The notes below the pieces were generated by a model. The model worked only from the letters and a program-made list of their open reading frames with translations, did no database searches and was not told the DNA's origin. This document shows positions 34,114 through 43,201 of a DNA stretch of 64,000 nucleotides, one piece after another. This DNA is from WRGT01 sp942493035 (lineage in GTDB: Bacteria; Spirochaetota; UBA4802; UBA5550). Within the stretch, counting starts at the first letter, position 1, and each line of letters opens with the position of its first letter. The stretch is taken from NCBI GenBank assembly GCA_942493035.1, contig OW818666.1, positions 744,001-808,000 of the forward strand. The letters are read 5' to 3'. Both the position numbers and the translations under genes were made by a program.

Positions 34114-35481
34114 TTATACTACAAGAAGTATCTGTATATCGCAGACATTCGTACCTGTGGGTCCTGTTTTAAAAAGTCCGCCGGCCTTCTCAAAGTAGTG
34201 ATAGGAATCGCTTGCTGTTATATACTTTTCAGGATCAAGCCCCATCTCTCTGCCATGTTTGTATATCTTATATGATGCAAAAGCTCCTGCAGCGTCAGTG
34301 GGCCCGTCATTGCCGTCAGTGCCGGCAGAGAGGAAGAAAATTCTGTCCGCATATTCCGGTGATCTCCCCAGATTGTTAAGAAGCGATAATGACATCTCCT
34401 GATTGCGTCCTCCGAGCCCATCCCCTTTAAGTGTTACAGTCGTTTCCCCTCCGGCAATGATGCAGAGAGGAAGATTCGTCTGATCTCTCCATCTGCAGGC
34501 GTCGCGTCCCATAGCCGCAAAGAAGTGTGCAATCTCCCGCGCTTCACCTGTCAGTACTGATGTAAGAATTTCAGTTCTGCATCCGAGTTTTTCGGCTTCA
34601 TCTGATGCCGCAAGCAGTGCATGATGGTTTGTTCCAATGAGTATGTTTAAAGAAGATTTAAAGACATTACTATCCGGTTTCGGAGTGTCAGGAATTTTAC
34701 CTTCGGCTCCGGCGTTAAAGAGATCCATTACTTTTGCAGGGAGTTTGTTCCCGAGATTATAACGATGAACTATTTCTATTACATCACTAAAAGTTGTACT
34801 ATCCGGGACAGTAGCACCTGAAGCAATAGCATCCAGATTGTCTCCAACAACGTCTGAGAGTATAAGATTGAGCGATTGCGCCGGGTACATAACCTCCGCG
34901 AGTCTTCCACCTTTAACATTGGAGAGATGTTTTCTTATACAATTTATCTCGTGTATCTCTGCGCCGCATGCTAATAGCGTTTTTGATACAGACTGTTTAT
35001 CTTCAAGCGAAATTGAACTGCCATCCGCTCCGGTATAGGGAGAGCACATTACAGCAGATCCGCCGCCGGATATAAGGTTGATGATAAGATCATTTTTACC
35101 TGCATCTTGTATAAAGCCGAGTATTGTATTTGCCGCGTTAATCGATCCCTCATCCGGGACCGGATGTCCCGCCTCCATGAGTTTTATATATTTTAAACTT
35201 TCAGTGTGTCCGTACTTAACTGCAATAATTCCGCTGCTGATTCTGGATCCGAGTATCTCCTCAAGTCCCAGAGCCATACGTGCTGAAGCTTTACCCATTC
35301 CTGTAACTAATATTCTTTCATAATTTTTCAGATTTATTGTATGGTGTTCGGTCCCGGTATCTATATTAAGCTTTTCACCATGAAGCTTAATCTGCTTTTT
35401 CATCATGTTAAGAGGATCAACTCTCATAAGGCCTGCTCTGAAAACAGATTCAAGAATCTCCATTGCTTTCTGATCATTCAT
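34114..35481 (-). CDS. glycerate 2-kinase (GckA/MOFRL family)
   Basis: 455 residues, normal for this family, often annotated as hydroxypyruvate reductase. The N-terminal domain has LVTGMGKASARMA and GGGSAVMCSP, and the C-terminal MOFRL domain has GGETTVTLKGDGLGGRNQE and SAGTDGNDGPTDAAGA. It phosphorylates D-glycerate to 2-phosphoglycerate in the cytosol. Single gene; GAGGG precedes the ATG. Confidence 0.87.
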   Translation of the reverse strand: MNDQKAMEILESVFRAGLMRVDPLNMMKKQIKLHGEKLNIDTGTEHHTINLKNYERILVTGMGKASARMALGLEEILGSRISSGIIAVKYGHTESLKYIKLMEAGHPVPDEGSINAANTILGFIQDAGKNDLIINLISGGGSAVMCSPYTGADGSSISLEDKQSVSKTLLACGAEIHEINCIRKHLSNVKGGRLAEVMYPAQSLNLILSDVVGDNLDAIASGATVPDSTTFSDVIEIVHRYNLGNKLPAKVMDLFNAGAEGKIPDTPKPDSNVFKSSLNILIGTNHHALLAASDEAEKLGCRTEILTSVLTGEAREIAHFFAAMGRDACRWRDQTNLPLCIIAGGETTVTLKGDGLGGRNQEMSLSLLNNLGRSPEYADRIFFLSAGTDGNDGPTDAAGAFASYKIYKHGREMGLDPEKYITASDSYHYFEKAGGLFKTGPTGTNVCDIQILLVV

Positions 35482-35532
35482 AAAGAGCCCTCTTTTTAAA
35501 ATTTTGCATACAGGAAAGGTATGGTCCTATTT

Positions 35533-35605
35533 TTTTCTTAACTTTTTTGAGTTAAAAAAATCTATTATCCACGCCGCCTAAGGCAACGGTAATATGCATT
35601 TTATC
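35533..35605. repeat. degenerate family A copy
   Basis: CTTAACTTTTTTGAGTTAAA and ATCTATTATCCACGCCGCCT keep the left arm and half of the core; the right arm is lost. Confidence 0.4.
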
Positions 35606-35624
35606 AATTTTATAGCGGTTTACG

Positions 35625-35720
35625 AGTGAATTAGTATAATTAGCCCTTCGGCTCCGCTCAGGGAGCGTAATTTAACGCTGGCTGAGCGGAGCCGAAGTCT
35701 GTAGTCGGAACTAATTCACT
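35625..35720. repeat. family C palindrome overlapping a stop codon
   Basis: 96 bp with perfect 11-bp inverted ends (AGTGAATTAGT) and an inner perfect 16-bp stem CTTCGGCTCCGCTCAG/CTGAGCGGAGCCGAAG. The right end (35710-35720) contains the last two codons and the TAG stop of the ferritin-receiver gene. A second copy is at 63286-63387. Confidence 0.65.
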
Positions 35721-36595
35721 ACTGCTTTGATATAATCCTTACTAAGCAGTATCGGTAGAACCTTCTCTCTTATTGTACTTATACCTGACGGTTTAAGCAT
35801 AAAAATCAGATTATTCTCTTTGAAAAAAGCATGCCGCTCATTAGAGATCCCCCCGGTAAAAAAAACTATACGTTCATTTACGTCGGGATAAATCTTAACT
35901 GCTTCACTATAGAAAGCTATCCCGTCCATGACAGGCATGTCAATGTCAGATATAATAAGTTTGTAATAATTCTTCTTCAGGAGTTCAAGTGCTTCTGAAC
36001 CGTTGGAAGCTTTATCGACTTTACCTTCATTCTCTAGTAATGCTTCCAGAAAACCGGAAATAGCATCTTCATCGTCTACGATAAGAATTCTCTCCTCCCA
36101 CACCGGCTTAAGTTTTTTGTAAGAGATGATTTTATTAGCTGATTCGGGACGATTTTCAAAATAGATTTCAATTGATCTTTTATGAATCTGAATTCTTGAT
36201 GCGATATAATTGAACTCAGGTATAATGTTTTTCAGAGTGTTTACAACATATAAAAAAAGATCGTTCCACTCTGAAAATTCAGCAGTGATAACTGAATCGA
36301 AAAGTTCCTCTTTTGTTAATATTCCGGAATTCATTTTGTCTGTTAATTCCTGAAATAATCCTTTTATCTTTATGTCGGTTTCCATGTCTATTGACACTGC
36401 ATAATCGGATATTGTAAGTTTTCTAAGGTTTTCTGCAGCGCTTCCCATAATATGGAAATGCCATGCTTCATCCTCTGCAATCTTTTCAAGAAAAGTTTTC
36501 AAATCTGCATCTTCACTGAAGTATATAGATGCACGGGTATATGTTTTTCCTGCAAGATGTTCTATATTTATGAGCCAGTCTATTACATCGTTCAT
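35711..36595 (-). CDS. ferritin-like diiron domain fused to a response-regulator receiver
   Basis: 294 residues. Residues 1-150 look like a rubrerythrin/ferritin-type four-helix bundle, with Glu12 in the first helix, ExxH (Glu43, His46) in the second, and further Glu residues in helices three and four (ITKEELFDSVITAEF region). Residues about 168-290 are a receiver: RILIVDDED, phospho-acceptor Asp in SDIDMPVMDG, Thr in FFTGG, Lys in LKPSG. No DNA-binding output is present. It may report iron or oxygen/peroxide state to a phosphorelay; this is inference. The last residues and stop come from a family C repeat. Confidence 0.75.
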   Translation of the reverse strand: MNDVIDWLINIEHLAGKTYTRASIYFSEDADLKTFLEKIAEDEAWHFHIMGSAAENLRKLTISDYAVSIDMETDIKIKGLFQELTDKMNSGILTKEELFDSVITAEFSEWNDLFLYVVNTLKNIIPEFNYIASRIQIHKRSIEIYFENRPESANKIISYKKLKPVWEERILIVDDEDAISGFLEALLENEGKVDKASNGSEALELLKKNYYKLIISDIDMPVMDGIAFYSEAVKIYPDVNERIVFFTGGISNERHAFFKENNLIFMLKPSGISTIREKVLPILLSKDYIKAVVN

Positions 36596-36674
36596 ATTCA
36601 GCTCCGTTAAGAGTCATTTTGTGTATTTTAATAATAACACAATTACAGTTTTTATTATAAGTATTAATTTTTAA

Positions 36675-36768
36675 ACAGATATTTTAGTATAAAAAATGAG
36701 ATTTTATGCCCCCGCTGCTTTCGGCGGCGGCGAGAATAGGGCTTTTTTTTTCAAAATATTGTCACATT
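36675..36768. repeat. degenerate family A copy
   Basis: Left end CAGATATTTTAGTATAAAAA, core CCCCCGCTGCTTTCGGCGGC and part of the right arm. No target duplication visible. Confidence 0.4.
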
Positions 36769-36806
36769 CCGGTTTGGCTAAAACCTGATTTTTTTGAATT
36801 AAAAAC

Positions 36807-36885
36807 CAGTAATTATATATCCCCGCCTCCTTGGCGGCGGGGATAATAGAGATTTTTAACTGTAACAATTAAAGAATAAATACTG
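36807..36885. mobile_element. family A MITE, short copy
   Basis: 79 bp: CAGTAATTATATATCCCC to AAAGAATAAATACTG with core CCCCGCCTCCTTGGCGGCGG. Flanked by ATTAAAAA at 36798-36805 and 36886-36893 (8 bp, one extra base on the left). An internal deletion distinguishes it from the 120-bp copies. Confidence 0.65.
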
Positions 36886-36968
36886 ATTAAAAATAGTTGT
36901 TATTATAAACCATTTGAGTTTATCATACTCATATAATTATTATTTAATTGATTTGTGAGGAATAATCT

Positions 36969-38477
36969 GTGAAAAATAGAGTAATTTACTCATTAATATT
37001 TTTAGTGATTGTAATGATTGCATGCGGAGGAGGCAGGAGCAGCAGCGGTGGATCTGATGGCGGATCTGATATTGTAATCACTCTCGATTTTGAGAGGATT
37101 GATAATCCATCTGGACTCGATTCTTTTGTCGTAACAGCATCTGTTTCGAATAATGGTGCTCCGGTTACCGGTGCAGAGATCACTCTGGAAATACCCGACG
37201 GTGCAGTTTCAACTATATCGGATAAGCGGGATGGAACCTACGAGTTCACCGTTACACCGGCCGGTACCGGAGTTTATCCTGTAACAGTTTCATTTGGCGG
37301 TGCCACCATAAAACGTGAAGCGCTGGTTGTGGCAGAAATTGAACCGGGAGCAGGGCAGCCGCAGCTTGTTCCGGGACTGGTTAATACCGACGGTTATGAA
37401 GATGGGATTACTATTACTCCGGATGGAGAGTATCTCTTCATTCAGTACGGACCAATATATTTCAGCGGAGTTTTTCTTCATCAGAGTATTTGTGCTGAAG
37501 CAGGATGGTCGATGTATAATCTTGAAACATGCCAGGGAAAGGATAACAGCATTTGGGTTTTTGATACCATAGGTCCATATGATTCTCCATATCGTCCTGG
37601 CTTTCCCGTTGGATCTATAAGTTCCGGTAAGTTAACTCACCTTGATATAGTTCTTCCCGGAGTTGTAAACAAAATTGTACTATTTCCGACAGTTTTTTAC
37701 GGATTCAAGCGGCAAAGTGACGGTACTTTTGCCCAGCCGTTTAAAATTGCATTTAATGATGTAAAGGGAGCAAACAGCCCCTTCGGATTATCTTTTCAGA
37801 TGACAAGTCCTATTACGGCAAAGTTTGTTGTAGCATGGAATAATTATTTCAATGGCTTAGGTGATGATAAGCCGGATATTTATCATGGTACAATCACTAT
37901 GGGGCAGGATAATAATCTCGGGGATGTCACTTATATCGGAGAGGGTTTTTCTACGATTACTCCAAATGTCTCACCTGTAAATTTTTCATCTCATACGGGA
38001 GTTCAGGGGAATCCTCATTTGTATTATGACGGTACAGGTGAAATTAAATCTATCTGGACAGATGATGAACAGTCAAGTTATGATTTAACTGTATATGTTC
38101 TCACAAGCGGTTCATTCCCCGACGGAGGATGGACTCCGGTAACTCTTCCTGCTAAAATTAATACTGCTGCAAGTGAGTCTCAGCCTTTTTTTAACGGGAC
38201 ACGACTCTATCTTAATCGGGAAGTTGGAATTGTTTATCATGAGTTTACTGGAGCACATACAGCTACAGGCTACGGAAATGATGCCAGTTGGGGTAATGAG
38301 GTTGTAGTTTTGAAATCCGGTGATATTGCTCCTGGTGGAATATTTGGTGTCGGCGAGCCAACCATTGCTGTGCGTGAGGGTAAAACTTATTTATACTTTG
38401 CGTTTGTTGAAACTCGATCGGCAGGCATAGGGTATTATGATTATAATCTTGGAGCAGGTTTTGTTGAATTGCAATGA
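36969..38477 (+). CDS. lipoprotein with Ig-like domain, function unknown
   Basis: 502 residues, GTG start with TGAGGA seven bases upstream. Lipobox MIACG gives Cys19, followed by a Gly/Ser-rich tether. Residues about 35-120 form an Ig-like/invasin-type domain (FVVTASVSNNGAPVTGAEIT, GTYEFTVTPAG). The remaining 380 residues repeat short hydrophobic-aromatic strands (YLFIQYGPIYFS, LYLNREVGIVYHEF, KTYLYFAFVETR), suggesting a beta-propeller-like fold. No catalytic motif recognised. Probably exposed in the periplasm or at the cell surface. Confidence 0.65.
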   Translation: MKNRVIYSLIFLVIVMIACGGGRSSSGGSDGGSDIVITLDFERIDNPSGLDSFVVTASVSNNGAPVTGAEITLEIPDGAVSTISDKRDGTYEFTVTPAGTGVYPVTVSFGGATIKREALVVAEIEPGAGQPQLVPGLVNTDGYEDGITITPDGEYLFIQYGPIYFSGVFLHQSICAEAGWSMYNLETCQGKDNSIWVFDTIGPYDSPYRPGFPVGSISSGKLTHLDIVLPGVVNKIVLFPTVFYGFKRQSDGTFAQPFKIAFNDVKGANSPFGLSFQMTSPITAKFVVAWNNYFNGLGDDKPDIYHGTITMGQDNNLGDVTYIGEGFSTITPNVSPVNFSSHTGVQGNPHLYYDGTGEIKSIWTDDEQSSYDLTVYVLTSGSFPDGGWTPVTLPAKINTAASESQPFFNGTRLYLNREVGIVYHEFTGAHTATGYGNDASWGNEVVVLKSGDIAPGGIFGVGEPTIAVREGKTYLYFAFVETRSAGIGYYDYNLGAGFVELQ

Positions 38478-38525
38478 GAAGTATCCGTGTATATCTTTAA
38501 AATATATGCAGTTTTAAATGTAAAA

Positions 38526-40394
38526 TTACCAGACATCAAATTGCAGAATAAATGTTGTTCCATTATCTCTGTTTATATTAATGTTTCCGCCAATCTGTTC
38601 AATAAGCATATTTACAAGATTGAGTCCAAATCCGGTATCCCCATCAAATTTAACATCTTCAGGTAATCCCCTGCCGTTATCATGTATTACAAGATTGGCG
38701 GTGTTTCCTTTGAGAGACATTGAGACTCTGATTAATCCTGAATCTTTTCCGTTAAATGCGTGTTTCATAATGTTTGTTAGAAGCTCGTTAACTATAATCC
38801 CAAGGGGTGCCAGAAAACTTACATTGAGTATAAAATCTTCAACGTCTGTTTCCAGTTTCACAATATCGCGATTCGGGAAGTTGCAGATTATCTCTTCGGC
38901 GAGAGTCTCAAGGTAATCTTTGACCGATAGTTCCCTGTAGTTTTCAGAACAGTAAAGTTTGTCATAAAGAACAATCATACTCTGAACGCGGTGTTCTATA
39001 TCCTCAAGGAGAGACGTAAAAGATGGATCGGTTAAGTTGCAAATCTGAAGTGTAATGAGGCCTTTGATTGTATTCATGTTGTTTTTAATACGGTGATGTA
39101 CTTCTTTAAGAAGAAGCTCTTTCTCTTTCAGGAGTTTTTTTATCTCTTCTTCGGCAATTTTACGGTCAGTTATGTCTTTAGCAAATCCCATAAATCTGGT
39201 TTCTGAAAGTTTTACTCCATCAATGGACCACCATCTTTTATGGCCGTTTTTATGGAGAAATTCAAATTCGCTGCTCACATGGCCTTTATCTTTCAAGGTT
39301 TTAAAAATCAGCATATCTTTTTCCAGAGATTCAGCCGACTGCAGGTCTGGCATTGACATTGAGAGAAGCTCATCCTGAGAATATCCTGTGATTGATGAAG
39401 CCGCAGGATTAACTTCAATATAATGACCTTCGTTATCTGCTACAAAAACACCATCAGGGGCATAATCTATGTAGCTCCGGAATTTGCTTTCACTCAGTTT
39501 AAGCCGTTCCTCTCTCTCAATTATATTCCTCGTGGCATGTTTGACTTTAATTCTGAGAAGAATAGTAAATAAACCGAAAAGGAAAGCTGCCAGGCCGAGA
39601 GCTGCTGCTGAATAGGTTATCCATAGCGGTACAATTTCAATAGTCCCTATGTTCCCGTGTGACCATTTCTGCCGGGATTGATTGAAGACGGATGATTCCT
39701 GATGCTTCCATTTTAGAAGATAACTGTCTAATAGTTCAAGAAGATCACCGTTCTTTCCCTTAGCAGTTGTGAAAAAAATATCAAAGGGATTGAATACAAT
39801 TCCGGTAGAGCGTATGCCGTATTCTCTCTGTTTAGAGACTCCGAAAGTGCAGTTGACTACTCCTGCATCAACTTTTTTTTCTGCTATAGCTTTGAATACT
39901 TCATCAAATGAAGCAACCTCGACTGTTTCAACAGTAATATGAAATTTACCTACCATCTCTATAAAATTACGGGCATTGAAATCATTTTTCATCACTGCAA
40001 CTTTTTTTAATTGCATAGCTGTAATGTTGTCTATTTCAGATTTAAGCGGAACATAAAGCTCACTCCATACAGTGAGAAGGGGTGTCCTGCAGTAATCCAT
40101 GTAAAGAGCACGTTCGGGAGTATATGCAGCGCTGGTAAGAATGTCAACCTCACCGGATTTAATACGTTCTAAACCTTCACTCCATGAGCCCCAGATATAT
40201 TCAAACCGGATATTTTCATTTTTCGCAATCTCAGCAAGTGAATCTACATAAAATCCTTTTACTATTCCATCGATATCCTTAAATATTCCCGGATAAAAAT
40301 TGAAAGCTCCTACCCGGACAATTCTGGGCCCGGATGCATGAAGCGCGGTAATTGTAATAAAAATAAATAGAGGTAGTAAGAGGTATTTTTTCAT
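38526..40394 (-). CDS. sensor histidine kinase: periplasmic binding domain, PAS, HisKA_2
   Basis: 622 residues. Signal/anchor segment, then a family 3 solute-binding domain (about 24-250: RVGAFNFYPGIFKDIDGIVK, SGEVDILTSAAYTPERA), one membrane helix (about 258-282), a PAS domain (about 308-415: YAPDGVFVADNEGHYIEVNP), and a HisKA_2 phosphoacceptor (KEVHHRIKNNMNTIKGLI) with HATPase (VNELLTNIMKHAF, DNGRGLP, GFGLNLVNML). It detects an amino-acid-like ligand outside and phosphorylates an unknown regulator. No cognate regulator is adjacent. Confidence 0.88.
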   Translation of the reverse strand: MKKYLLLPLFIFITITALHASGPRIVRVGAFNFYPGIFKDIDGIVKGFYVDSLAEIAKNENIRFEYIWGSWSEGLERIKSGEVDILTSAAYTPERALYMDYCRTPLLTVWSELYVPLKSEIDNITAMQLKKVAVMKNDFNARNFIEMVGKFHITVETVEVASFDEVFKAIAEKKVDAGVVNCTFGVSKQREYGIRSTGIVFNPFDIFFTTAKGKNGDLLELLDSYLLKWKHQESSVFNQSRQKWSHGNIGTIEIVPLWITYSAAALGLAAFLFGLFTILLRIKVKHATRNIIEREERLKLSESKFRSYIDYAPDGVFVADNEGHYIEVNPAASSITGYSQDELLSMSMPDLQSAESLEKDMLIFKTLKDKGHVSSEFEFLHKNGHKRWWSIDGVKLSETRFMGFAKDITDRKIAEEEIKKLLKEKELLLKEVHHRIKNNMNTIKGLITLQICNLTDPSFTSLLEDIEHRVQSMIVLYDKLYCSENYRELSVKDYLETLAEEIICNFPNRDIVKLETDVEDFILNVSFLAPLGIIVNELLTNIMKHAFNGKDSGLIRVSMSLKGNTANLVIHDNGRGLPEDVKFDGDTGFGLNLVNMLIEQIGGNININRDNGTTFILQFDVW

Positions 40395-40583
40395 TAATAA
40401 AATCCGTATAAAATTTCAGATAAAAGCATCGGGGATTCTGATCTGATGCAGAAGTATGTTTGATTATTTAAAAATTTCATATATTGAAATATAATCAGGT
40501 TAGCACTAAATTGCAACAAAAATATTATATACACTCCGGTCGGATAGTCAGGAGAAGCATTCATCTGAAAAACAGAGTAGTTA

Positions 40584-40790
40584 TTGATAATTGAATATAT
40601 TGTAAAACTTGCAGGAATAGATCATGCTGCTCCCGGTTCAGATTTTGATGGAGGTGTTACAACACCGGTAGATTCATCAGGGATTATATATATTACAGAT
40701 GCATTGATTAAACGCGGATTTATTGAATCCGACATCAGAAAAGTTATGGGTGAGAATACAATTAGGGTTATAAGAGAAATTTTGCCTTAA
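40584..40790 (+). pseudogene. C-terminal remnant of a membrane dipeptidase (peptidase M19)
   Basis: Only about 68 residues, matching the end of renal-type dipeptidases: IVKLAGIDHAAPGSDFDGG, then RGFIESDIRKVMGENTIRVI. The rest of the roughly 330-residue enzyme, including the metal-binding N-terminal half, is absent upstream, and there is no convincing start or ribosome-binding site. A decaying fragment left by deletion is the simplest reading. Confidence 0.7.
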
Positions 40791-40814
40791 ATGCAGCCGG
40801 ATTTAAACGAATAG

Positions 40815-40842
40815 ATACGGCCTTCCGGATGGATGGCCGTAT
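40815..40842. terminator. hairpin between remnant and hemerythrin gene
   Basis: ATACGGCC and GGCCGTAT around a 12-nt loop between convergent coding regions. No U-tract on either side, so weak as a terminator. Confidence 0.4.
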
Positions 40843-40851
40843 GATAGTGTT

Positions 40852-41259
40852 CTATTTTATCCCTTTCTTCGAGAAAAATTCCGTATATTCCTTGTCACTT
40901 ACCATTATATGATTTACGAGCCACTCTTTCAGAAATGCGATTAGGCTTAAAGAAATTGATGTTTTCCCGGCTTTTGCCTGATCGCTGAAATCCTGAACTT
41001 TTGCCACCAGCGCATCGTGCTCTTTTTTGTGCTGTTTATACGCCGGATATGCATATTGAAGCATTATTCCCTCTTCGCGGCCGAAATGAAATATAGTATA
41101 TTTCACAAGTTCATTAAGAATCGGGGCCAGCACAGCTTGCTGAGATCCTACAGTTATGCTGTCGTGAAGTCTGTTGGCAATAGATATAAGTTCTTTATGA
41201 TCATCATCGAAAAGTTTAATTCCAACGCTTAATGAATCTTCCCAGTTTATGAATGCCAT
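40852..41259 (-). CDS. bacteriohemerythrin
   Basis: 135 residues, the standard size. Iron ligands can be seen in order: His in DDDHKEL, HFGREEG, QHKKEHDAL, and NHIMVSDKEY. It binds O2 at a diiron site and is common in microaerophiles and anaerobes as an oxygen sensor, store or scavenger. Cytosolic. GGAG precedes the ATG. It follows from its context that oxygen handling matters here (compare the ferritin-receiver fusion 4 kb away). Confidence 0.9.
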   Translation of the reverse strand: MAFINWEDSLSVGIKLFDDDHKELISIANRLHDSITVGSQQAVLAPILNELVKYTIFHFGREEGIMLQYAYPAYKQHKKEHDALVAKVQDFSDQAKAGKTSISLSLIAFLKEWLVNHIMVSDKEYTEFFSKKGIK

Positions 41260-41340
41260 ATATATTCTCCTGCATGTTTATATTTTAAGAATAATAAATC
41301 CCGGCTGTTTTGTCAATAAATTATGATGATCAGTTTTAAC

Positions 41341-41421
41341 TCATGATGAGGTAGTGGTTTATTTTTGGGGGCACAGCACGAAGCATATGCACCCCCAAAA
41401 TAATTTGCTACCTCATCATGA
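41341..41421. repeat. family F palindrome
   Basis: 81 bp with near-perfect arms: TCATGATGAGGTAG at the left and its complement at the right, plus inner TTTTGGGGGCA/TGCACCCCCAAAA. Single copy in this window, in the region between the hemerythrin gene and the trp promoter. Confidence 0.5.
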
Positions 41422-41508
41422 AATATTAATCCGGCACTGAGCCTGAGATTCCGGATTTTCTGAGAATCTTAATCTATTACAGAAAATATTAAAAAAAATA
41501 AAAAATAT

Positions 41509-41547
41509 TTGACAATTTTTACTATGTTTCTATATATAGAAACATAG
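41509..41547 (+). promoter_or_regulatory. trp promoter with overlapping 26-bp operator palindrome
   Basis: TTGACA at 41509-41514 and a TATATA -10 (41531-41536, 16-bp spacing). The -10 box lies at the centre of a perfect 26-bp palindrome, 41522-41547, with arms CTATGTTTCTATA. A repressor bound here would block RNA polymerase. The regulator is not identified. Confidence 0.65.
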
Positions 41548-41575
41548 ACGAATAAATGTTTACCGGAGATACATA

Positions 41576-41626
41576 ATGAAACACATACAGATTTCTAACT
41601 GCGGATGGCGTCTCATTACTATATAA
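41576..41626 (+). CDS. trpL: putative trp leader peptide
   Basis: 16 codons, MKHIQISNCGWRLITI, with GGAG eight bases before the ATG. The Trp codon is at 41606-41608. It is followed by a long hairpin (AATTCC...GGAATT with inner TGAC/GTCA, 41624-41664) and a terminator before trpE. Only one Trp codon is present, so attenuation by ribosome stalling is likely but weaker than in leaders with tandem codons. Confidence 0.55.
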   Translation: MKHIQISNCGWRLITI

Positions 41627-41692
41627 TTCCTTTTCATGACAGATAACGTCAGAGAGAGGAATTCCCGCTTTCTGGCAGAACTATAGATTTAA

Positions 41693-41724
41693 GCTGCGGA
41701 AGCAAACCGCGGCTTTTTTATTTT
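41693..41724 (+). terminator. trp attenuator terminator
   Basis: AAGCTGCGG-AAGCAAA-CCGCGGCTT followed by TTTTTTATTTT, 14 bases before the trpE start. An alternative pairing of GCTTTC (41668-41673) with GGAAGC could prevent it, as an antiterminator would. Confidence 0.7.
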
Positions 41725-41737
41725 AAGGAGAATTAAC

Positions 41738-43201
41738 ATGAACTATTATAAACCGGGCATAGAAGCTCTTGCAGCAGATTATAACAGAATACCGCTTTTT
41801 CGTGAGCTTAATATAAGCTCTTTTGATTTTCTTTCACTCCTCAAAGCAATGAGAGATGACGAACACTTCATCTTTCTTGAAAGTGCCGGCAAGACGAAGA
41901 CTAAGGGGCGATTTTCATATCTCTGCTTTAATCCTTCAGTTGTGATAACAGCTTACAGTAATTATATTATACAGCAGAAGAACGGTATTTCTGAACGGAT
42001 TGAAAAATCTGTTTTTGAATTCCTCGATGAAGAGCTGAAAAGATATAATTCCCCCGATACTGATCAGTTCGGAGATTTTAACGGAGGTTACGCGGGATAT
42101 ATCGGATACGAGGCTATAAACAAAACAGGAGTTCTCCGCAAAGCAGTGAAATTTGATGACAGTCATCCAATGGCGGAACTTATTCTTGTAGATGAATTTA
42201 TTGTATACGATAATTACACCGAAAAATTTTATGTATCCGCATCGATCTATACTTCAGAGGGTGAAATACATCAGCTTGTTCTGAAGACAAATGAGAGACT
42301 GGCAGAGCTTGAATCATATATCCTGAAAATTATTACGGGAGAGAAAATAAGCTATCTTCCATCAAGACCTGCTGATGTTGCAATGGAATATATGGAGAGC
42401 GATTCAGATTTTATCCGTAAGATAAAAGATGTAAAGGAACTGATTAGCGGCGGAGAAATCATACAGGCTGTATTAAGCAGAAGGATGGAGGTTAAGGATA
42501 AAATTACTCCATATAACTTCTATCTGAAAATCCGCAGTGTAAATCCGTCGCCGTACATGTACATGCTGAAAATGGGTAAACGCTATATAACCGGGTGCTC
42601 CCCGGAGACTCATCTTAAGATTAGAAAAAATATGATGTATCTTAAACCGATTGCCGGAACTGCACCGATTCCTGCATCTGCAAAAGAGAAGAGAAGTGTA
42701 CGGAAGGAACTTCTTCTCGATAGAAAAGAGATGGCTGAACATCTGATGCTTGTAGATCTTGCCCGCAACGATCTCAGCAGAATTGCAGAGAGGGGGAGTG
42801 TGTCTGTTTCAAAATTTATGAAGGTTGAAGATTATTCGCATGTTATGCATATAGTATCAGATGTAAAGGGTACTATGAAAAGCGGATCATCAATCGTGGA
42901 TGCATTCCGGTACAGTTTCCCGGCAGGTACAGTTACCGGTGCTCCAAAGGTTCGCGCCGTGGAGATTATCAACGAGATGGAGGTTCTTCCGCGTGAGGCG
43001 TATGCCGGGGCTGTGGGATACTTCGGATTTAATAAAACAAGTGATACATGTATTACAATCCGGAGCGCGTTTTTTGATGAGGATGGAGTCCATCTCCAGG
43101 CTGGAGCCGGTATTGTATACGACAGCGTCCCGGAGAAGGAATCTGCCGAGATAGACAACAAGCTCAGAGCATTGACGGTGAGCATGGGGTATGCTGTGTA
43201 A
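41738..43201 (+). CDS. trpE: anthranilate synthase component I
   Basis: 487 residues. Chorismate-binding enzyme: catalytic region AGTAPIPASAKEKRS, VDLARNDLSRI, GAPKVRAVEIINEME and QAGAGIVYDSVPEKE. With the glutamine amidotransferase encoded 159 bases downstream it makes anthranilate from chorismate. AAGGAG lies right after the attenuator. The leader and operator indicate control by tryptophan. TrpE rather than PabB is favoured by the leader, the trpG neighbour and the overall length. Confidence 0.9.
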   Translation: MNYYKPGIEALAADYNRIPLFRELNISSFDFLSLLKAMRDDEHFIFLESAGKTKTKGRFSYLCFNPSVVITAYSNYIIQQKNGISERIEKSVFEFLDEELKRYNSPDTDQFGDFNGGYAGYIGYEAINKTGVLRKAVKFDDSHPMAELILVDEFIVYDNYTEKFYVSASIYTSEGEIHQLVLKTNERLAELESYILKIITGEKISYLPSRPADVAMEYMESDSDFIRKIKDVKELISGGEIIQAVLSRRMEVKDKITPYNFYLKIRSVNPSPYMYMLKMGKRYITGCSPETHLKIRKNMMYLKPIAGTAPIPASAKEKRSVRKELLLDRKEMAEHLMLVDLARNDLSRIAERGSVSVSKFMKVEDYSHVMHIVSDVKGTMKSGSSIVDAFRYSFPAGTVTGAPKVRAVEIINEMEVLPREAYAGAVGYFGFNKTSDTCITIRSAFFDEDGVHLQAGAGIVYDSVPEKESAEIDNKLRALTVSMGYAV

